Below are positions 1 to 9,338 of a stretch of 64,000 bases of DNA, in pieces. Below the pieces are notes generated by a model. It searched no databases. It had not been told where the DNA came from and saw nothing but the letters and a program-made list of their open reading frames with translations. Position 1 is the first letter of the stretch. Every line of letters begins with the position of its first letter. Source of the DNA: Dermacentor variabilis (Eukaryota; Arthropoda; Arachnida; Ixodida; Ixodidae); NCBI RefSeq assembly GCF_050947875.1, contig NC_134570.1, positions 227,463,265 to 227,527,264 on the forward strand, read 5' to 3'. Position numbers and translations under genes: made by a program.

Positions 1-190
1 CTGACCCCTCTCTTGATACGTAACGTTTTACTAGCGGAGAATGAAGGTAGCTGCGGAATCATTGTAGATATTTTCCAAGATACATATATTCACGAATGGC
101 TCCTGTACTCCTTGATTGCGTAATGCATGCATGACTGCTGGTACCTGTACTGGATCAAATGCATTTGAATAATTTATGAAAGCCATATAG
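1..190 (-). pseudogene. RTE-clade LINE reverse transcriptase fragment (3' portion)
   Basis: Reading the minus strand from about 190 downwards gives TLYMAFINYSNAFDPVQVPAV followed by ALRNQGVQEPF. This is the RTE reverse-transcriptase region around the first catalytic aspartate (AFIDYEKAFDSVE in the better copy at 22783-23343). The protein starts exactly where the RTE fragment at 9339-11384 stops, so the two are halves of one element separated by about 9.1 kb. The fragment runs off the left edge of the window. It carries an in-frame substitution at the catalytic segment (NAFDP) and is taken as dead. Confidence 0.8.
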
Positions 191-192
191 AG

Positions 193-310
193 AGTAGAGA
201 GAGACACAGACAATTGGCCGTCCGCCAGAACGCCTGCTTTACTCCTGCCTCTTCCTTTCGCGCACTCTCTGCACGAGCGCCCTAGGCCAAGTGCGCACTT
301 AGTCTTCACA
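193..310. repeat. Direct terminal repeat, left copy (candidate short LTR)
   Basis: About 118 bp that recur in the same orientation at 9226-9338, sharing blocks such as GGCCGTCCGCCAGAACGCCT and GAGCGCCCTAGG. Identity is about 80 percent by eye. The two copies sit exactly at the two edges of the block that splits the RTE LINE. Both end in TCACA. The right copy begins TGTAA, while the left copy appears to have lost the initial T. This looks like the LTR pair of a short LTR element, with AGAG/AGAA as an imperfect 4-bp duplication. No primer-binding site or pol was recognised, so a dispersed repeat unrelated to integration remains possible. Confidence 0.45.
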
Positions 311-1044
311 CTCGGCCACGCTGCAAGTATTTGGCGCGGTTTGCAACTATGCAACTTAGCAGGCACGCAACTTGTCCAGGGACTGAAGTGGTCATTGGTG
401 CGCCGTCCAGCGGGCAACCAGTTTCGCTGGCGGGCGACATTGGCTGCTGCGCGCAGGTCTCGCTGACGGTTACGCCGCCGCAACCGCCGCAACTAGGCAC
501 GTATGGCCGAAGATCCTGTACAGCGAATAGTCGCTCTGCTCAGCCGTCGCTAGCTTCTTCGCAGTGGTGACGCTGAGTGAACGAGGCTCTTCGCTGCGCT
601 TGAATCCGCCGAGCTTGAAGAAAAACCGCCTGCCTTGCGAGAGTGATCTCTCACGTCTTTCGCGTGCGGGCAGTCCTTTGATGAAGACGACCTTCAGCGA
701 AGCCTTCCACAGCGCGGTGTGAACGGCGGCGAATTCGGCCAGCGACTGCGTGGTCATCCAACGACGTGGCTCCGACGAGATGAGGAAGCATGTCCCTGTT
801 ACGATCCAAGGACAGATGGGCTTCCTTAAGTTGCAACATCGGCGCCTCCAGGCTCCCCGGCGTCGATGTGTTTGGGAGCTGTTTCACTGACTGCTGGTGG
901 ACCAAAAGTGGTCTCGGTGTCTGGAATTGATGGCACGGCGGCGGAAGCCGACGCAGAGTCCAAGACCTGCGGTGCAAAAAGCGGCTTGCATCCGCAGTCT
1001 ACCACGGAGCAGTACGGTCCTTAAGGCTCGAGCGCCTTAAGACT
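311..1044. other. GC-rich segment between terminal repeat and PLE; no gene recognised
   Basis: About 730 bp lying between the left direct repeat and the 3' end of the minus-strand PLE. Open frames of 79-108 codons exist on both strands but resemble nothing I know. By position it would be internal sequence of the element bounded by the direct repeats. There is no counterpart on the right side apart from about 65 bp at 9159-9225. Confidence 0.3.
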
Positions 1045-2276
1045 GCATGAGGCTTATAGTGCGTGAAAAGACAAGGACGAAAGGAAAACGTGACACACAC
1101 AGGCACTAACTTGCAACACTCTTTAGTTCGAGCAAGGGACCCATACATATATACAGCATTTTCGCGTACATCATCATACATGCACTGTTTGTAAACTCTT
1201 TGTGGTAAAGGGCAATTGATGGTATTGAAACACAGTTATCCCTAAGCCTAGCTATCTATCATTTCTACTTCGATAATTTCGCGAGTTAATGTTCCTCAGG
1301 CTCTTCCCACAATGGAGCAGTCTCTGTATGCTGGAGCGCACGTCAAGTGGCCACCGCCATCCACCCTGGCAACAGCGCGCTTGCAGTGCCTGCAGTGAGT
1401 GTCAAGGAACCCACCCCGCCTTTCTGCTACGTTGTACCAGTGCTCTTTTAAACGCTCGGTGAGGCACCTTCCGCTTTGCCCCACGCAATTTTTTCCCACA
1501 CTTTAAAGGAACGTTGTAAACAACTGCTCCCGCACATTCAACAAACGGTTCCTGGTGTTTCTTTTCGCATGTGCGTTTGTCAGACAGGCCTGGTCTGGTT
1601 AGTCTGCGCAGGCATTGCATTTTGTAGATGAAAACACAACCCTAACATTCACACGTTGACCTAATTTCTTTAAACCGTGCAATAGGCCGTGGATATATGT
1701 GATGAAAGCAACGCTCCTCTAATCTACACAAGGCAGGCTGACGGAATTCTTTGATAGCTTCGACTTGAGCAGACCCTCAGCTACACTAATAAGTACATGT
1801 GTAGGGTGACCTGCCAATCGAAGACGGAGGATCTGATCGTTGAAGCTTTCGGTCATCATCTCCGGGCATGACTTACATAATGGGTTTGACAAGCATGTCC
1901 TTGTGATTCCCCTCTAAACCAACTTAGAGTGCGCCGACTGATATGAGAGCAGCGGCTTGTTCGCGCGAGGCTCGTACTTCTAGCGTATATGGTCGTTGCG
2001 AAATAAAAACCCAATGTCAAGAAATCGAATACTTCCGTCAATCGGCAGTTTATGCGTTACTTTTAGAGGAGTAAACCCTCCCGTATAAAAGAAAGTACAT
2101 TAGTGGTTAAATAATCAGAACAGTTGGAGCTGCAGTCAAGTAGCACTAAAAAGTCACCAACGCATCTAAACACTTTGAAAATCGTAAAATATGGAAGCCA
2201 ACCACTCATGTTCTTGTTTAGTTCTGCTAAGAATATATCGCTAAGAATGGAACAATACACGATCCGATGCAAATTC
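1045..2276 (-). pseudogene. Penelope-like element, 3' half (RT to GIY-YIG), minus copy
   Basis: Minus-strand translation from 2276 gives ICIGS and LSDIFLAELN, then VFRCVGDFLVLLD, a decayed form of the PLE motif RYVDDF. Around 2041-1860 comes a region matching the right-hand copy (FLDIGFYFATTIYARSTSLAR). Between 1620 and 1296 lies the CxxC-linked GIY-YIG-type endonuclease: VECAGAVVYNVPLKCGK, VGQSGRCLTERLKEH. Several frameshifts and stops make it non-functional. The element continues upstream at 7325-7278, beyond the copia insertion. The same sequence recurs inverted at 8178-9158. Assignment to PLEs rests on the RT followed by GIY-YIG order. Confidence 0.8.
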
Positions 2277-2520
2277 TGTTGGTTTCATTGAGTACGCAGG
2301 GTGACCAGATCTTTTGGGGTCGCGGATTGAGTGGATTTGGCACGAAGCCAACGAAACGACACACAACTGTCAAGCTGCCATTTTGTTTTTAATGAACTCC
2401 AAGCAAAAAAGAAAACGAGAGGGAGAAAATATACATGAGTGGCTTTGAAAACGTGAAACGGCGACGGCGCACCAATGGACACATGGCGCCATCTCGTCAC
2501 TGGCCATTACACTACTGACA
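2277..2520 (-). repeat. copia 3' LTR
   Basis: 244-bp direct repeat identical to 7029-7272 except at one position. It is preceded by AATTC. In element orientation it is the 3' LTR, next to a polypurine tract. Confidence 0.93.
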
Positions 2521-2529
2521 CTCCCCCTT
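2521..2529 (-). promoter_or_regulatory. copia polypurine tract
   Basis: On the minus strand AAGGGGGAG directly precedes the 3' LTR, the expected place and composition for the plus-strand primer of an LTR retrotransposon. Confidence 0.8.
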
Positions 2530-4552
2530 AATGGACTGTCATTGCTCCCACACTTTTGATGCCCAAACATTCACAGTGCTTGAGAGTCATTCTTCCATTT
2601 AAGGCCTTGGTGAAGAGGTCGGCACAGTTGTTCGACGATTCGATGTACTGGAGTTGTAATTTTCCCTCTTCGACCTTTTCTCTCAGGAAATAATACTTCA
2701 GGTCAATGTGTTTGCTTCTGTCTGAAGCAACTTGGCTTTTCGCAAGCGCAATAGCACCCTGGTTGTCAGCCATTAAAATCTGTGGTTCGTGCATGAATTC
2801 TTGCGCACCAAGTTCCTTCATGAAATTTTGGAGCCATATTACTTCCTTTGCAGCGTGACACATTGCTACATATTCCGCTTCGACTGTTGACAATGCAGTG
2901 CTTTGCTGCTTCTTGCTACTCCAAGAAATCGCAGCACCAGCTAGCGTGAACACATACCCACTGAATGACTTCCTGTAAACTTTGTCACTAGCCCAGTCTG
3001 CGTCACAAAAGGCTTGCATGCACTTCCTAGTTCGCTGGTACACTAGTGCATTATCCTTTGTGTGTTTCACATAGCGAAGAATGTGCTTTATGCCATTCCA
3101 ATGTTCTTCTGTGGGATGTTCATTAAACTGGCTCATGTAAGTAGTCGCAAAAGCCAAGTCCGGCCTTGTGCCTCCGACAATATAAAGCAACGCACCAATT
3201 GCTTGTCTGTACTTGCGGGGCAGGTCCTCACTAGGTGGGTTATTGTTGTCTCCCTTTTGGTACTTGCTTCCAGGATCCAAAGGAGATGACGCTGCCTTTG
3301 CATCCGACATGCCAAACGTCTCCAGTATGTCGTTAGCATAGGCCGTCTGGTCCAATGTTAATTTCCCATCTTTTTCTTTCTTCAGTCGTATGAAAAGAAT
3401 GTGGCTAGCTTCACCCAAGTCTCTTGCATCAAATCTTTGACCCAAGCGGCTCTTGAAGTCAGCAATCTGTTTCTCATCTTCTGCGATGATCAGCAAGTCA
3501 TCAACGTAGACTCCTACGATGAGATTCTTCTTCTTGCTGACATAAACACAGGGTTCTGCTCTTGATCTTGTCATCCCTTCCGACTTGAGCATTTTGTCCA
3601 AAGCAAGGTTCCACTCCCTTCCAGACTGCCTTAGCCCGTAAAGGCTCTTCCTCAGAAGGCACACTTCATCCTTCTTGCAGTCATTCAAAGGCTGCGGTTG
3701 TTCCATGTAGACGGTCTCCTTCAGAATACCATTTAGGTATGCAGCCGTGATGTCCATCTGGTGGATTTTCCAATTTCTCTCAACTGCTATGGCCAGCAGT
3801 GTCCTGACAGACTTCAGCTTCACTACAGGAGAGAAGGTTTCCTTGTAATCGGTACCTTTCACTTGTGAGTACCCGCATGCAACCAACCGCGCCTTGTATC
3901 GCTCTAGGTCACCATTTTCGTCGTATTTCTTGCGGAACACCCACTTGCATTTTATTACTTGTCTGTCTTTAGGTCGTGGCACTAGCTCCCATGTATTGGA
4001 AGCTTCGAGGCTCTCCAGTTCACTCTGTATAGCTGCTCTCCCTTTCTCCTTGTCTGGTGCAGATAAGGCTTCGTGTAGAGTTTCTGGATCTCTTTGGCTG
4101 TTTTGTCTGGCTATGCAGCAGCCGTGACATTCACCTTGACGTGGTTTCTTGTTTGCCAGTCTTTCCGACAGTCTTAGTGCCTGTGTACCACAATCTGTCA
4201 CGCTGGACAGTGGCTGCGTAGCTCCTTTGTCCTGTGTAGTTGCCTCGTCTTCATCAGCTGATGAGCCAACTTCTTCAGCATAGTTGTAATCAGTATCATT
4301 GCGATCTGAACTACCAACATCATGTGGCTCACTCAAGCTATCTTCAACATGTAATGTGATTGTGCAATAAGTATCGCTACGCACTTCAGTCTTGCTATTT
4401 GCAACTTGGGTAATCTTGCATGGGAAGGACTCTTCTTCAAAGGTAACGTCCCGACTTACAAAGAAGCGATCTTCCTTCTGGTTCCACAGCTTGTACCCTT
4501 TCACTCCTTCTGGGTAGCCGACCAGTATGCACTCTTCTGCTTTCGGGTCCAA
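2528..4552 (-). CDS. copia pol, C-terminal part: reverse transcriptase and RNase H
   Basis: A 674-residue open frame. Residues about 190-450 hold the copia-type RVT_2 domain: WKIHQMDITAAYLNG with the first catalytic Asp, then VGVYVDDLLIIAED with the YVDD box. RNase H follows at about 525-670 (AFCDADWASD, STVEAEYVAM, MADNQGAIALA, SKHIDLKYYFLRE). It begins inside the integrase-RT linker (DPKAEECILVGYPEGVKGYK), and its first methionine is not a true start. The frame was originally continuous with the upstream open frame, and a one-base frameshift near 4575 separates them. Catalytic boxes are complete. Confidence 0.93.
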   Translation of the reverse strand: MDPKAEECILVGYPEGVKGYKLWNQKEDRFFVSRDVTFEEESFPCKITQVANSKTEVRSDTYCTITLHVEDSLSEPHDVGSSDRNDTDYNYAEEVGSSADEDEATTQDKGATQPLSSVTDCGTQALRLSERLANKKPRQGECHGCCIARQNSQRDPETLHEALSAPDKEKGRAAIQSELESLEASNTWELVPRPKDRQVIKCKWVFRKKYDENGDLERYKARLVACGYSQVKGTDYKETFSPVVKLKSVRTLLAIAVERNWKIHQMDITAAYLNGILKETVYMEQPQPLNDCKKDEVCLLRKSLYGLRQSGREWNLALDKMLKSEGMTRSRAEPCVYVSKKKNLIVGVYVDDLLIIAEDEKQIADFKSRLGQRFDARDLGEASHILFIRLKKEKDGKLTLDQTAYANDILETFGMSDAKAASSPLDPGSKYQKGDNNNPPSEDLPRKYRQAIGALLYIVGGTRPDLAFATTYMSQFNEHPTEEHWNGIKHILRYVKHTKDNALVYQRTRKCMQAFCDADWASDKVYRKSFSGYVFTLAGAAISWSSKKQQSTALSTVEAEYVAMCHAAKEVIWLQNFMKELGAQEFMHEPQILMADNQGAIALAKSQVASDRSKHIDLKYYFLREKVEEGKLQLQYIESSNNCADLFTKALNGRMTLKHCECLGIKSVGAMTVH

Positions 4553-4576
4553 CTTGCCTCCCTTGCACCGTCTGTT

Positions 4577-5893
4577 TCACACACTCCATGCTCTGCACCC
4601 AAACACTCTTAGGTGGTCCAGTTTCACTTCTCCCCCTGTCCACAGAGCTTCTGGTGACTCTCCTCCAACCGCCTTTGATGGGCACTTGTTTCTGATGTGA
4701 CTTGCAGTGACAACGGCATCAGTCCAGAGCCTTTTGGTGACACCTGATTCCATGAGAAGGCACCTCGTCATGTCAAGCAATGTTTGGTTCATTCTCTCTG
4801 CGACTCCATTCTGCTCAGACGTGCCAGGAATGGTCAGCTGGTGCCTTATGCCATGCTTGGCCAAGTACTCGTGGAACTCTTTGCTTGTGTACTCTCCTCC
4901 ATTGTCACTACGCAAGGTCTTCACCTTTGTGTTGTGCAGATTTTCTGCCATGCGTTTGTACTCGTCAAACTTTTGAAGAACTTCGCTTTTGGCCTTCATG
5001 GGGTACACCACAGTATATCTCGAGTAGTCGTCTGTGAAGGTTACAAAGTAATTTGAGCCCCCTCTGGTCGTTGGTGTGATCTTTTCAACCACATCTGAAT
5101 GCAGCAGCTCCAGTGGAATCTTAGCCCGTGTTGCCTCACCCTTTGGGAAACTGCTTCGCCTTAGCTTTCCCAGACAACATGTGTCACATTTGTCTTTCGC
5201 AGAGCCTTCACTAGCTCCACAGAGGCGTCTAACAGCATCCTGGTGAAGGTGGCCTAGTCGTCTCTGCCACAAAGCTGTGTCATTTGTCTTTGCCATCTTT
5301 GTCGACATGATTTCTTCTTTGACAGAGTACAGTCTTTCTTCTCGAGTTGCAGTAAGGATCAGCTCACCGGTGTCCTTCGTAACTTCGGCTTTGCCGTCGG
5401 CGAACATCACGTGCAAACCTCGCTCTTCAATTCTTCCGACTGATAGTAGGTTGCCGTTCAAGTCGGGCACATAAAGAACATCTTCTAGCGTGATGAATGA
5501 CCCACCGCACTCTTCAGATAGTTGAATTTGAACTCTTCCTTTCCCCATGACACTCATGGATTCTTTGTTTGCAGTTTCTACACCTGACTCACATGGCTTG
5601 AAGTCAATGACCTTTGCCTTGTGCGATGTCATGTGATCTGTAGCACCGCTATCAAGATGCCACACATGAGGAAGCGCTGTCATCACATTTTTGGCACATA
5701 AAGCCATCTGTGCTGCAATCCTTGCCTGTGATGAGTTTCTCTTCTGGTCATCCCCTTCGTTTTGGAACTGGTCACAATCTCTGGCTATATGACCGATCTT
5801 GCCACAAGCAAAGCACCGCACCTTCTTCTTTTGCATACTTGAGGTGCATTGACGAAACTTTTCGTCCTTCTTGACAGTGAGTTGATGATGCAC
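4577..5893 (-). CDS. copia gag C-terminus, protease and integrase
   Basis: A 438-residue open frame. It starts after an in-frame stop that separates it from gag; both are in the same frame. Order: zinc knuckle CFACGKIGHIARDC near residue 28, protease WHLDSGATDHM near residue 75 with the DSG catalytic triplet, integrase zinc-binding RRLGHLHQDAVRRL with CDTCCLGK, then the integrase core (LHSDVVEKI, TLRSDNGGEYTSKEF, NGVAERMNQTLLD). The D, D and E of the catalytic triad are present. The protein ends prematurely at FGCRAWSV through the frameshift near 4575. The first methionine is only the start of the open stretch after the stop. Confidence 0.93.
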   Translation of the reverse strand: MHHQLTVKKDEKFRQCTSSMQKKKVRCFACGKIGHIARDCDQFQNEGDDQKRNSSQARIAAQMALCAKNVMTALPHVWHLDSGATDHMTSHKAKVIDFKPCESGVETANKESMSVMGKGRVQIQLSEECGGSFITLEDVLYVPDLNGNLLSVGRIEERGLHVMFADGKAEVTKDTGELILTATREERLYSVKEEIMSTKMAKTNDTALWQRRLGHLHQDAVRRLCGASEGSAKDKCDTCCLGKLRRSSFPKGEATRAKIPLELLHSDVVEKITPTTRGGSNYFVTFTDDYSRYTVVYPMKAKSEVLQKFDEYKRMAENLHNTKVKTLRSDNGGEYTSKEFHEYLAKHGIRHQLTIPGTSEQNGVAERMNQTLLDMTRCLLMESGVTKRLWTDAVVTASHIRNKCPSKAVGGESPEALWTGGEVKLDHLRVFGCRAWSV

Positions 5894-5926
5894 CTTCTCA
5901 TTGGGTTGCTTGCTCTCAGTCCTTAA

Positions 5927-6601
5927 TCAAGCTTTAGTGATCAGGGCTCTTGTCTGACTCTCTTCGTCGCTTAACCGATCACGACGCAGCTTTCTCTTTT
6001 CTTCAATCAGCAGCCTTGTCTTCACTGCTTTGGTCGTGAGGGTTTGTTCGTCTTGTTCCAAATTCAGAATGAGCGGTTCATATGTGTCAGGAAGCCCCAT
6101 TAGCATCACTAATGCAACCTCTCTATCTGTAAATGCATAGCCTGCATCTGACAACTTCCTATGCAGCACCATCAGTCTTCCAAGGTAATCTTGCATTGAT
6201 TCGTCTCTCTTCATCTTTACGTTGAAAAAGTCGCGCATCAGCTGGAGTATATGCAAGAGTCCAAACCTTGAGTGCATTTCCTGCAGCGTATTCCAGGCTT
6301 CTTTTGCAGTTCTGCAAGTCCCGATGTCGTCCAGGTAGTTGTCCTCGACGATAAGGAACAGAAAGGTCAGGGCCTTGTTGTCAGTCTGCTTTTCTCGCTC
6401 GTTCATTTCGCTATTCGAGAATCCAGGGTCGATCGCTTCCCAGCATCCTTTCTGTACAAGAGCTGCTCTTGCCCTTATTGACCATGTGTGATAGTTATCT
6501 GATGACAACTTCGGCAGCCTAAATTCGTCTAATGCAGACATGTTCGCTGATCCTCGAACGCAAGGGGGACAACGCACTTCCTTTTCGGGGCTGTTTCTCA
6601 A
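5927..6601 (-). CDS. copia gag polyprotein, N-terminal part
   Basis: A 224-residue open frame matching copia-type gag (UBN2 family): LPKLSSDNYHTWSIRARAAL near the N-terminus, then TAKEAWNTLQEMH and MKRDESMQDYLGRL. The likely start is the internal methionine MSALDEFRLPK at about 6541, because copia gags begin just before this motif; the 20 residues upstream look non-coding. Translation ends at a stop after ALITKA, and the same frame resumes a few codons later into the zinc knuckle. The stop is either a mutation or a read-through point. Confidence 0.9.
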   Translation of the reverse strand: MRNSPEKEVRCPPCVRGSANMSALDEFRLPKLSSDNYHTWSIRARAALVQKGCWEAIDPGFSNSEMNEREKQTDNKALTFLFLIVEDNYLDDIGTCRTAKEAWNTLQEMHSRFGLLHILQLMRDFFNVKMKRDESMQDYLGRLMVLHRKLSDAGYAFTDREVALVMLMGLPDTYEPLILNLEQDEQTLTTKAVKTRLLIEEKRKLRRDRLSDEESQTRALITKA

Positions 6602-7010
6602 TTAGCGTACGCGAATGCGATTTGTCGGTCACTTATTGCCGAGAAAAATGCCACTGAAAATATTTTGTCAGTCACGTCTTGACAGTTTTGCCGTACTCAC
6701 GCCGGACGTATCTGAGCGTCTTCCGTACACATTCAACATGGAGCATCCAGCAACGCCGGTGTCACGTGACGGACCGTCTTTCTTACAAAAAAATACGCAC
6801 TTCTCACTTTTCTTCACGGGCACACACCGCTTGTCAGTCACTTCTTCCCGACAGTTTCACGATACTCACGCCTGTCTAAACTTCTGAAGACATCGGCACG
6901 ACGCAGTGAAGGCGGTGTAGCTTGACGTTTTCTGCTTCAACGTGGTCGCACTTTTTCATCACTCAACCAAGGCAATCCAGGTAATTTCTTCCAAAAAGTG
7001 GTCGATGCGT

Positions 7011-7028
7011 CGTCCTGGGCCCATAACC
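7011..7028 (-). promoter_or_regulatory. copia primer-binding site, initiator tRNA-Met type
   Basis: Immediately inside the 5' LTR, the minus strand reads GGTTATGGGCCCAGGAC. TGGGCCCATAACC belongs to the anticodon stem-loop of initiator tRNA-Met, the half-tRNA priming mode known for copia. Confidence 0.8.
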
Positions 7029-7272
7029 TGTTGGTTTCATTGAGTACGCAGGGTGACCAGATCTTTTGGGGTCGCGGATTGAGTGGATTTGGCACGAAGC
7101 CAACGAAACGACACACAACTGTCAAGCTGCCATTTTGTTTTTAATGAACTCCAAGCAAAAAAGAAAACGAGAGGGAGAAAATATACATGAGTGGCTTTGA
7201 AAACGTGAAACGGCGACGGCACACCAATGGACACATGGCGCCATCTCGTCACTGGCCATTACACTACTGACA
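7029..7272 (-). repeat. copia 5' LTR
   Basis: 244-bp direct repeat, partner of 2277-2520, followed by the target duplication AATTC at 7273-7277. Confidence 0.93.
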
Positions 7273-7277
7273 AATTC

Positions 7278-7325
7278 CCTCTTTTGTATACAAGGCTATC
7301 CTTCCAACAGAATGAAAGTAGACCG
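7278..7325 (-). pseudogene. PLE reverse transcriptase sliver between copia and old LINE
   Basis: Minus-strand reading VYFHSVGRIALYTKEG joins directly to ICIGSCI at 2276 once the copia element and one AATTC are removed. This is the PLE segment before the conserved ICIGS. It shows that copia landed inside the PLE RT. Confidence 0.7.
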
Positions 7326-8017
7326 AAGATTTATTAATTTATTTATTTATATATTTATTTATTTATTTATTTATTTGATACTGTCAACCCCGTTCCTGGG
7401 GTCATTACAGGGAGGGTGATGTGTCAAGAATACATGATACAAAATTTTCTTTCTATGCAACATACAGATTCACTGGCGCTCTTAGAAGTAAACAACAGCA
7501 ACAACGAGAGAAAAAAAAAGGAGCAAAGAACAGTAGTTATACAAAGTCAACAAAAATGCTCGAAGCAAATTTTAGTATATCTCATCGCAAAAGAAAACGT
7601 CTAACACATTTTCAAATTCACCAGAGCCCTCGTTGCTCACAACTGCATTAGGCAATCTGTTCCACATTCCAATCGTGTCAGCAAAAAAAAGGAGAAACGA
7701 AAAGCATCAGTACGTGTTAAATAGGGTTGAATACCTCTGCTATTGTTTAGACGATCGCATCTCCTTCCTGGAGGTTGTAGATATAGATCCTTGTTTATTT
7801 TTGTTCGCCCACTCATGATTTTAAAAAGAAACTTTAGCCTATGCTTACGTCTGCGTTCCTGCAGAGCTTCTAGTTAACAAGATTTTAACAAGGCTGTAAG
7901 ACTCCGTGCGCCGTTATTTGCCGCATATGAAACGGACTGCCAATCCTTGTATTCTTTCTATTTTTGCTTTCAGGATTAAGAGATAAAAGAAAAACTAAGA
8001 TAAAACTGAGATAAAAA
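7326..8017 (-). pseudogene. CR1/L2-type LINE 3' end with (AAAT)n tail
   Basis: On the minus strand the segment reads, across frameshifts, KIERIQGLAVRFICGK, then a hydrophobic stretch similar to RLKFLFKIM, then IGMWNRLPNAVV, the C-terminal tail typical of CR1/L2-type LINE ORF2. A tail of TTTA repeats on the plus strand (7328-7377) marks the 3' end. It lies between two PLE pieces (DGFLTS at 8018 and VYFHS at 7325) that are adjacent in PLE proteins, so it inserted into the PLE. No intact frame remains. Confidence 0.65.
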
Positions 8018-8177
8018 CTAAGAAGTTAAGAAACCGTCATTCAACATCCCGGTGGCGTTTGTGAATGCAACATTTTCTAAGGAGTCAATAGAACACTGAA
8101 CACTGGAGAGCAGACCTGAATGCAGTGAGGAATAAAACAGGTCTGTTATGTCTACAGAGAAGGCGTTAATATTCATA
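8018..8177 (-). pseudogene. PLE reverse transcriptase motif-A region, minus copy
   Basis: Minus-strand frame NAFSVDITDLFYSSLHSGLL, then VAFTNATGMLNDGFL. This is the PLE RT segment with the first catalytic aspartate (consensus FS-D-DLYYS). It is the 5'-most part of the minus-strand PLE. At about 8177 it meets the plus-strand PLE copy head to head. Confidence 0.75.
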
Positions 8178-9158
8178 TGTATTCGACTTCTTGACATTAA
8201 GTTTTTATTTTGCAACGACCATATACGCTGGAAGTACGAGCCTCGCGCGAAGCTCTCATATTGGCCGGCACACTCTCAAGTTGGTTAAGAGGGGAATTGC
8301 AAACACATGCCTCTCAAGCTCATTGTGTAAGTCATGCCCGGAGCTGATGACCAAAAGCTTCAACGATCAGATACTCCGTCTTCGATTGGGAGGCTACTCT
8401 ACACATGTACTACTTAAGTCGAAGGTATCAAAGAATTCCGTCAGTCTGCCTTGTGTAGATAAGAGGAGCGTTGCTGTCATCATATATCCACGGCCTATCG
8501 CACCGTTTAAAGAAATTAGGTTAATGTGCGAATGTTAGGGTTGTGTTTTCATCTTATACAAAATTGCAATGTCTGTGCAGACTAACCAGACCAGGCCTGT
8601 CTGACAAGCGCACATGCAAAAAGAAACACCAGCAACCGTTTGTTGAATGTGCGGGAGCAGTTTTTTACAACCTTCCTTTAAAGTGTGAGAAAAATTGCGT
8701 GGGGCAAAGCGGAACGCGCCTCAACGAGCGTTTAAAGGAACACCGGTACAACGTAGCAGAAAAGCGGGGTGGGTTCCTTGACGCTCACTGCAGGCCTTGC
8801 AAGTGCGCCGTTGCCAGGGTGGATGGCGGTGACCACTCAACGTGTGCTCCAGCATACATAGAATGCTCCATTGTGGGAAGAGCCCGAGCAAGATTAACTC
8901 GCAAGTTATCGAAGCAGAAATGATTAATAGGCTTGGGGATAACTGTGTTTCAAAACCCCCAATTGCCCTTTCCCGCAAAGAGTTAGCTTACCTGCGCAAT
9001 GGTGTATAAGGAATCTTTGCAAACAGCGCATGTATGATGATGTACGCTGTATATATGTATGGGGCCCTTGCTCGAAATAAAGACTGTTGCAAGTTAGCGC
9101 CTGTGTGTGTCACGTCTTCCTTTCGTCCTTGTCTTTTCATGCGCTATAAGCCTCACGA
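8178..9158 (+). pseudogene. Penelope-like element, 3' half, plus copy
   Basis: Starts with FATTIYAGSTSLAR and KLVKRGIANTCLSSSLCKSCPEL (8191-8538), then a GIY-YIG-type domain at 8590-8923: VECAGAVFYNLPLKCEKN, VGQSGTRLNERLKEH, GGFLDAHC. The 3' tail holds AATAAA near 9076, then a segment shared inverted with 1045-1190. It is 5'-truncated: no RT palm is present in this copy. The sequence is an inverted repeat of 1045-2041 at high similarity. Inverted or tandem partial dimers are common among PLE insertions. Confidence 0.8.
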
Positions 9159-9225
9159 TGTTTTGCCAACAAGCCCAAATCAATGCATTACAGCATTAAG
9201 AATGGGCTTCCTTCGACTGCACCAT

Positions 9226-9338
9226 TGTAAAGAGAGAAACAGAGAATCGGCCGTCCGCCAGAACGCCTGGTTTACTTTGGCCTCTTCTTCCACTGCCTGT
9301 GCGAGCGCCCTAGGCGCAGTGCGCACTTCGTCCTCACA
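9226..9338. repeat. Direct terminal repeat, right copy (candidate short LTR)
   Basis: 113 bp beginning TGTAAAGAG and ending CCTCACA, matching 193-310 in the same orientation. The RTE LINE resumes directly to its right. On the minus strand the adjacent ATGGTGCAGTCGAAGG could serve as a primer-binding site, but no tRNA was matched. Confidence 0.45.

Larger units (their letters stand above)
2277..7272 (-). mobile_element. Ty1/copia LTR retrotransposon, nearly intact, inserted in PLE
   Basis: A 4996-bp element on the minus strand bounded by 244-bp LTRs beginning TG and ending CA. The 5-bp target duplication AATTC is present at 2272-2276 and 7273-7277. Gag, protease, integrase, reverse transcriptase and RNase H are all present in copia order. 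By eye the two LTRs differ at one position (g/a in GGCGACGGCGCACC), so insertion is recent. Coding capacity is broken only by one in-frame stop between gag and protease and one frameshift near 4575. It sits inside the RT region of the PLE. Confidence 0.95.
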
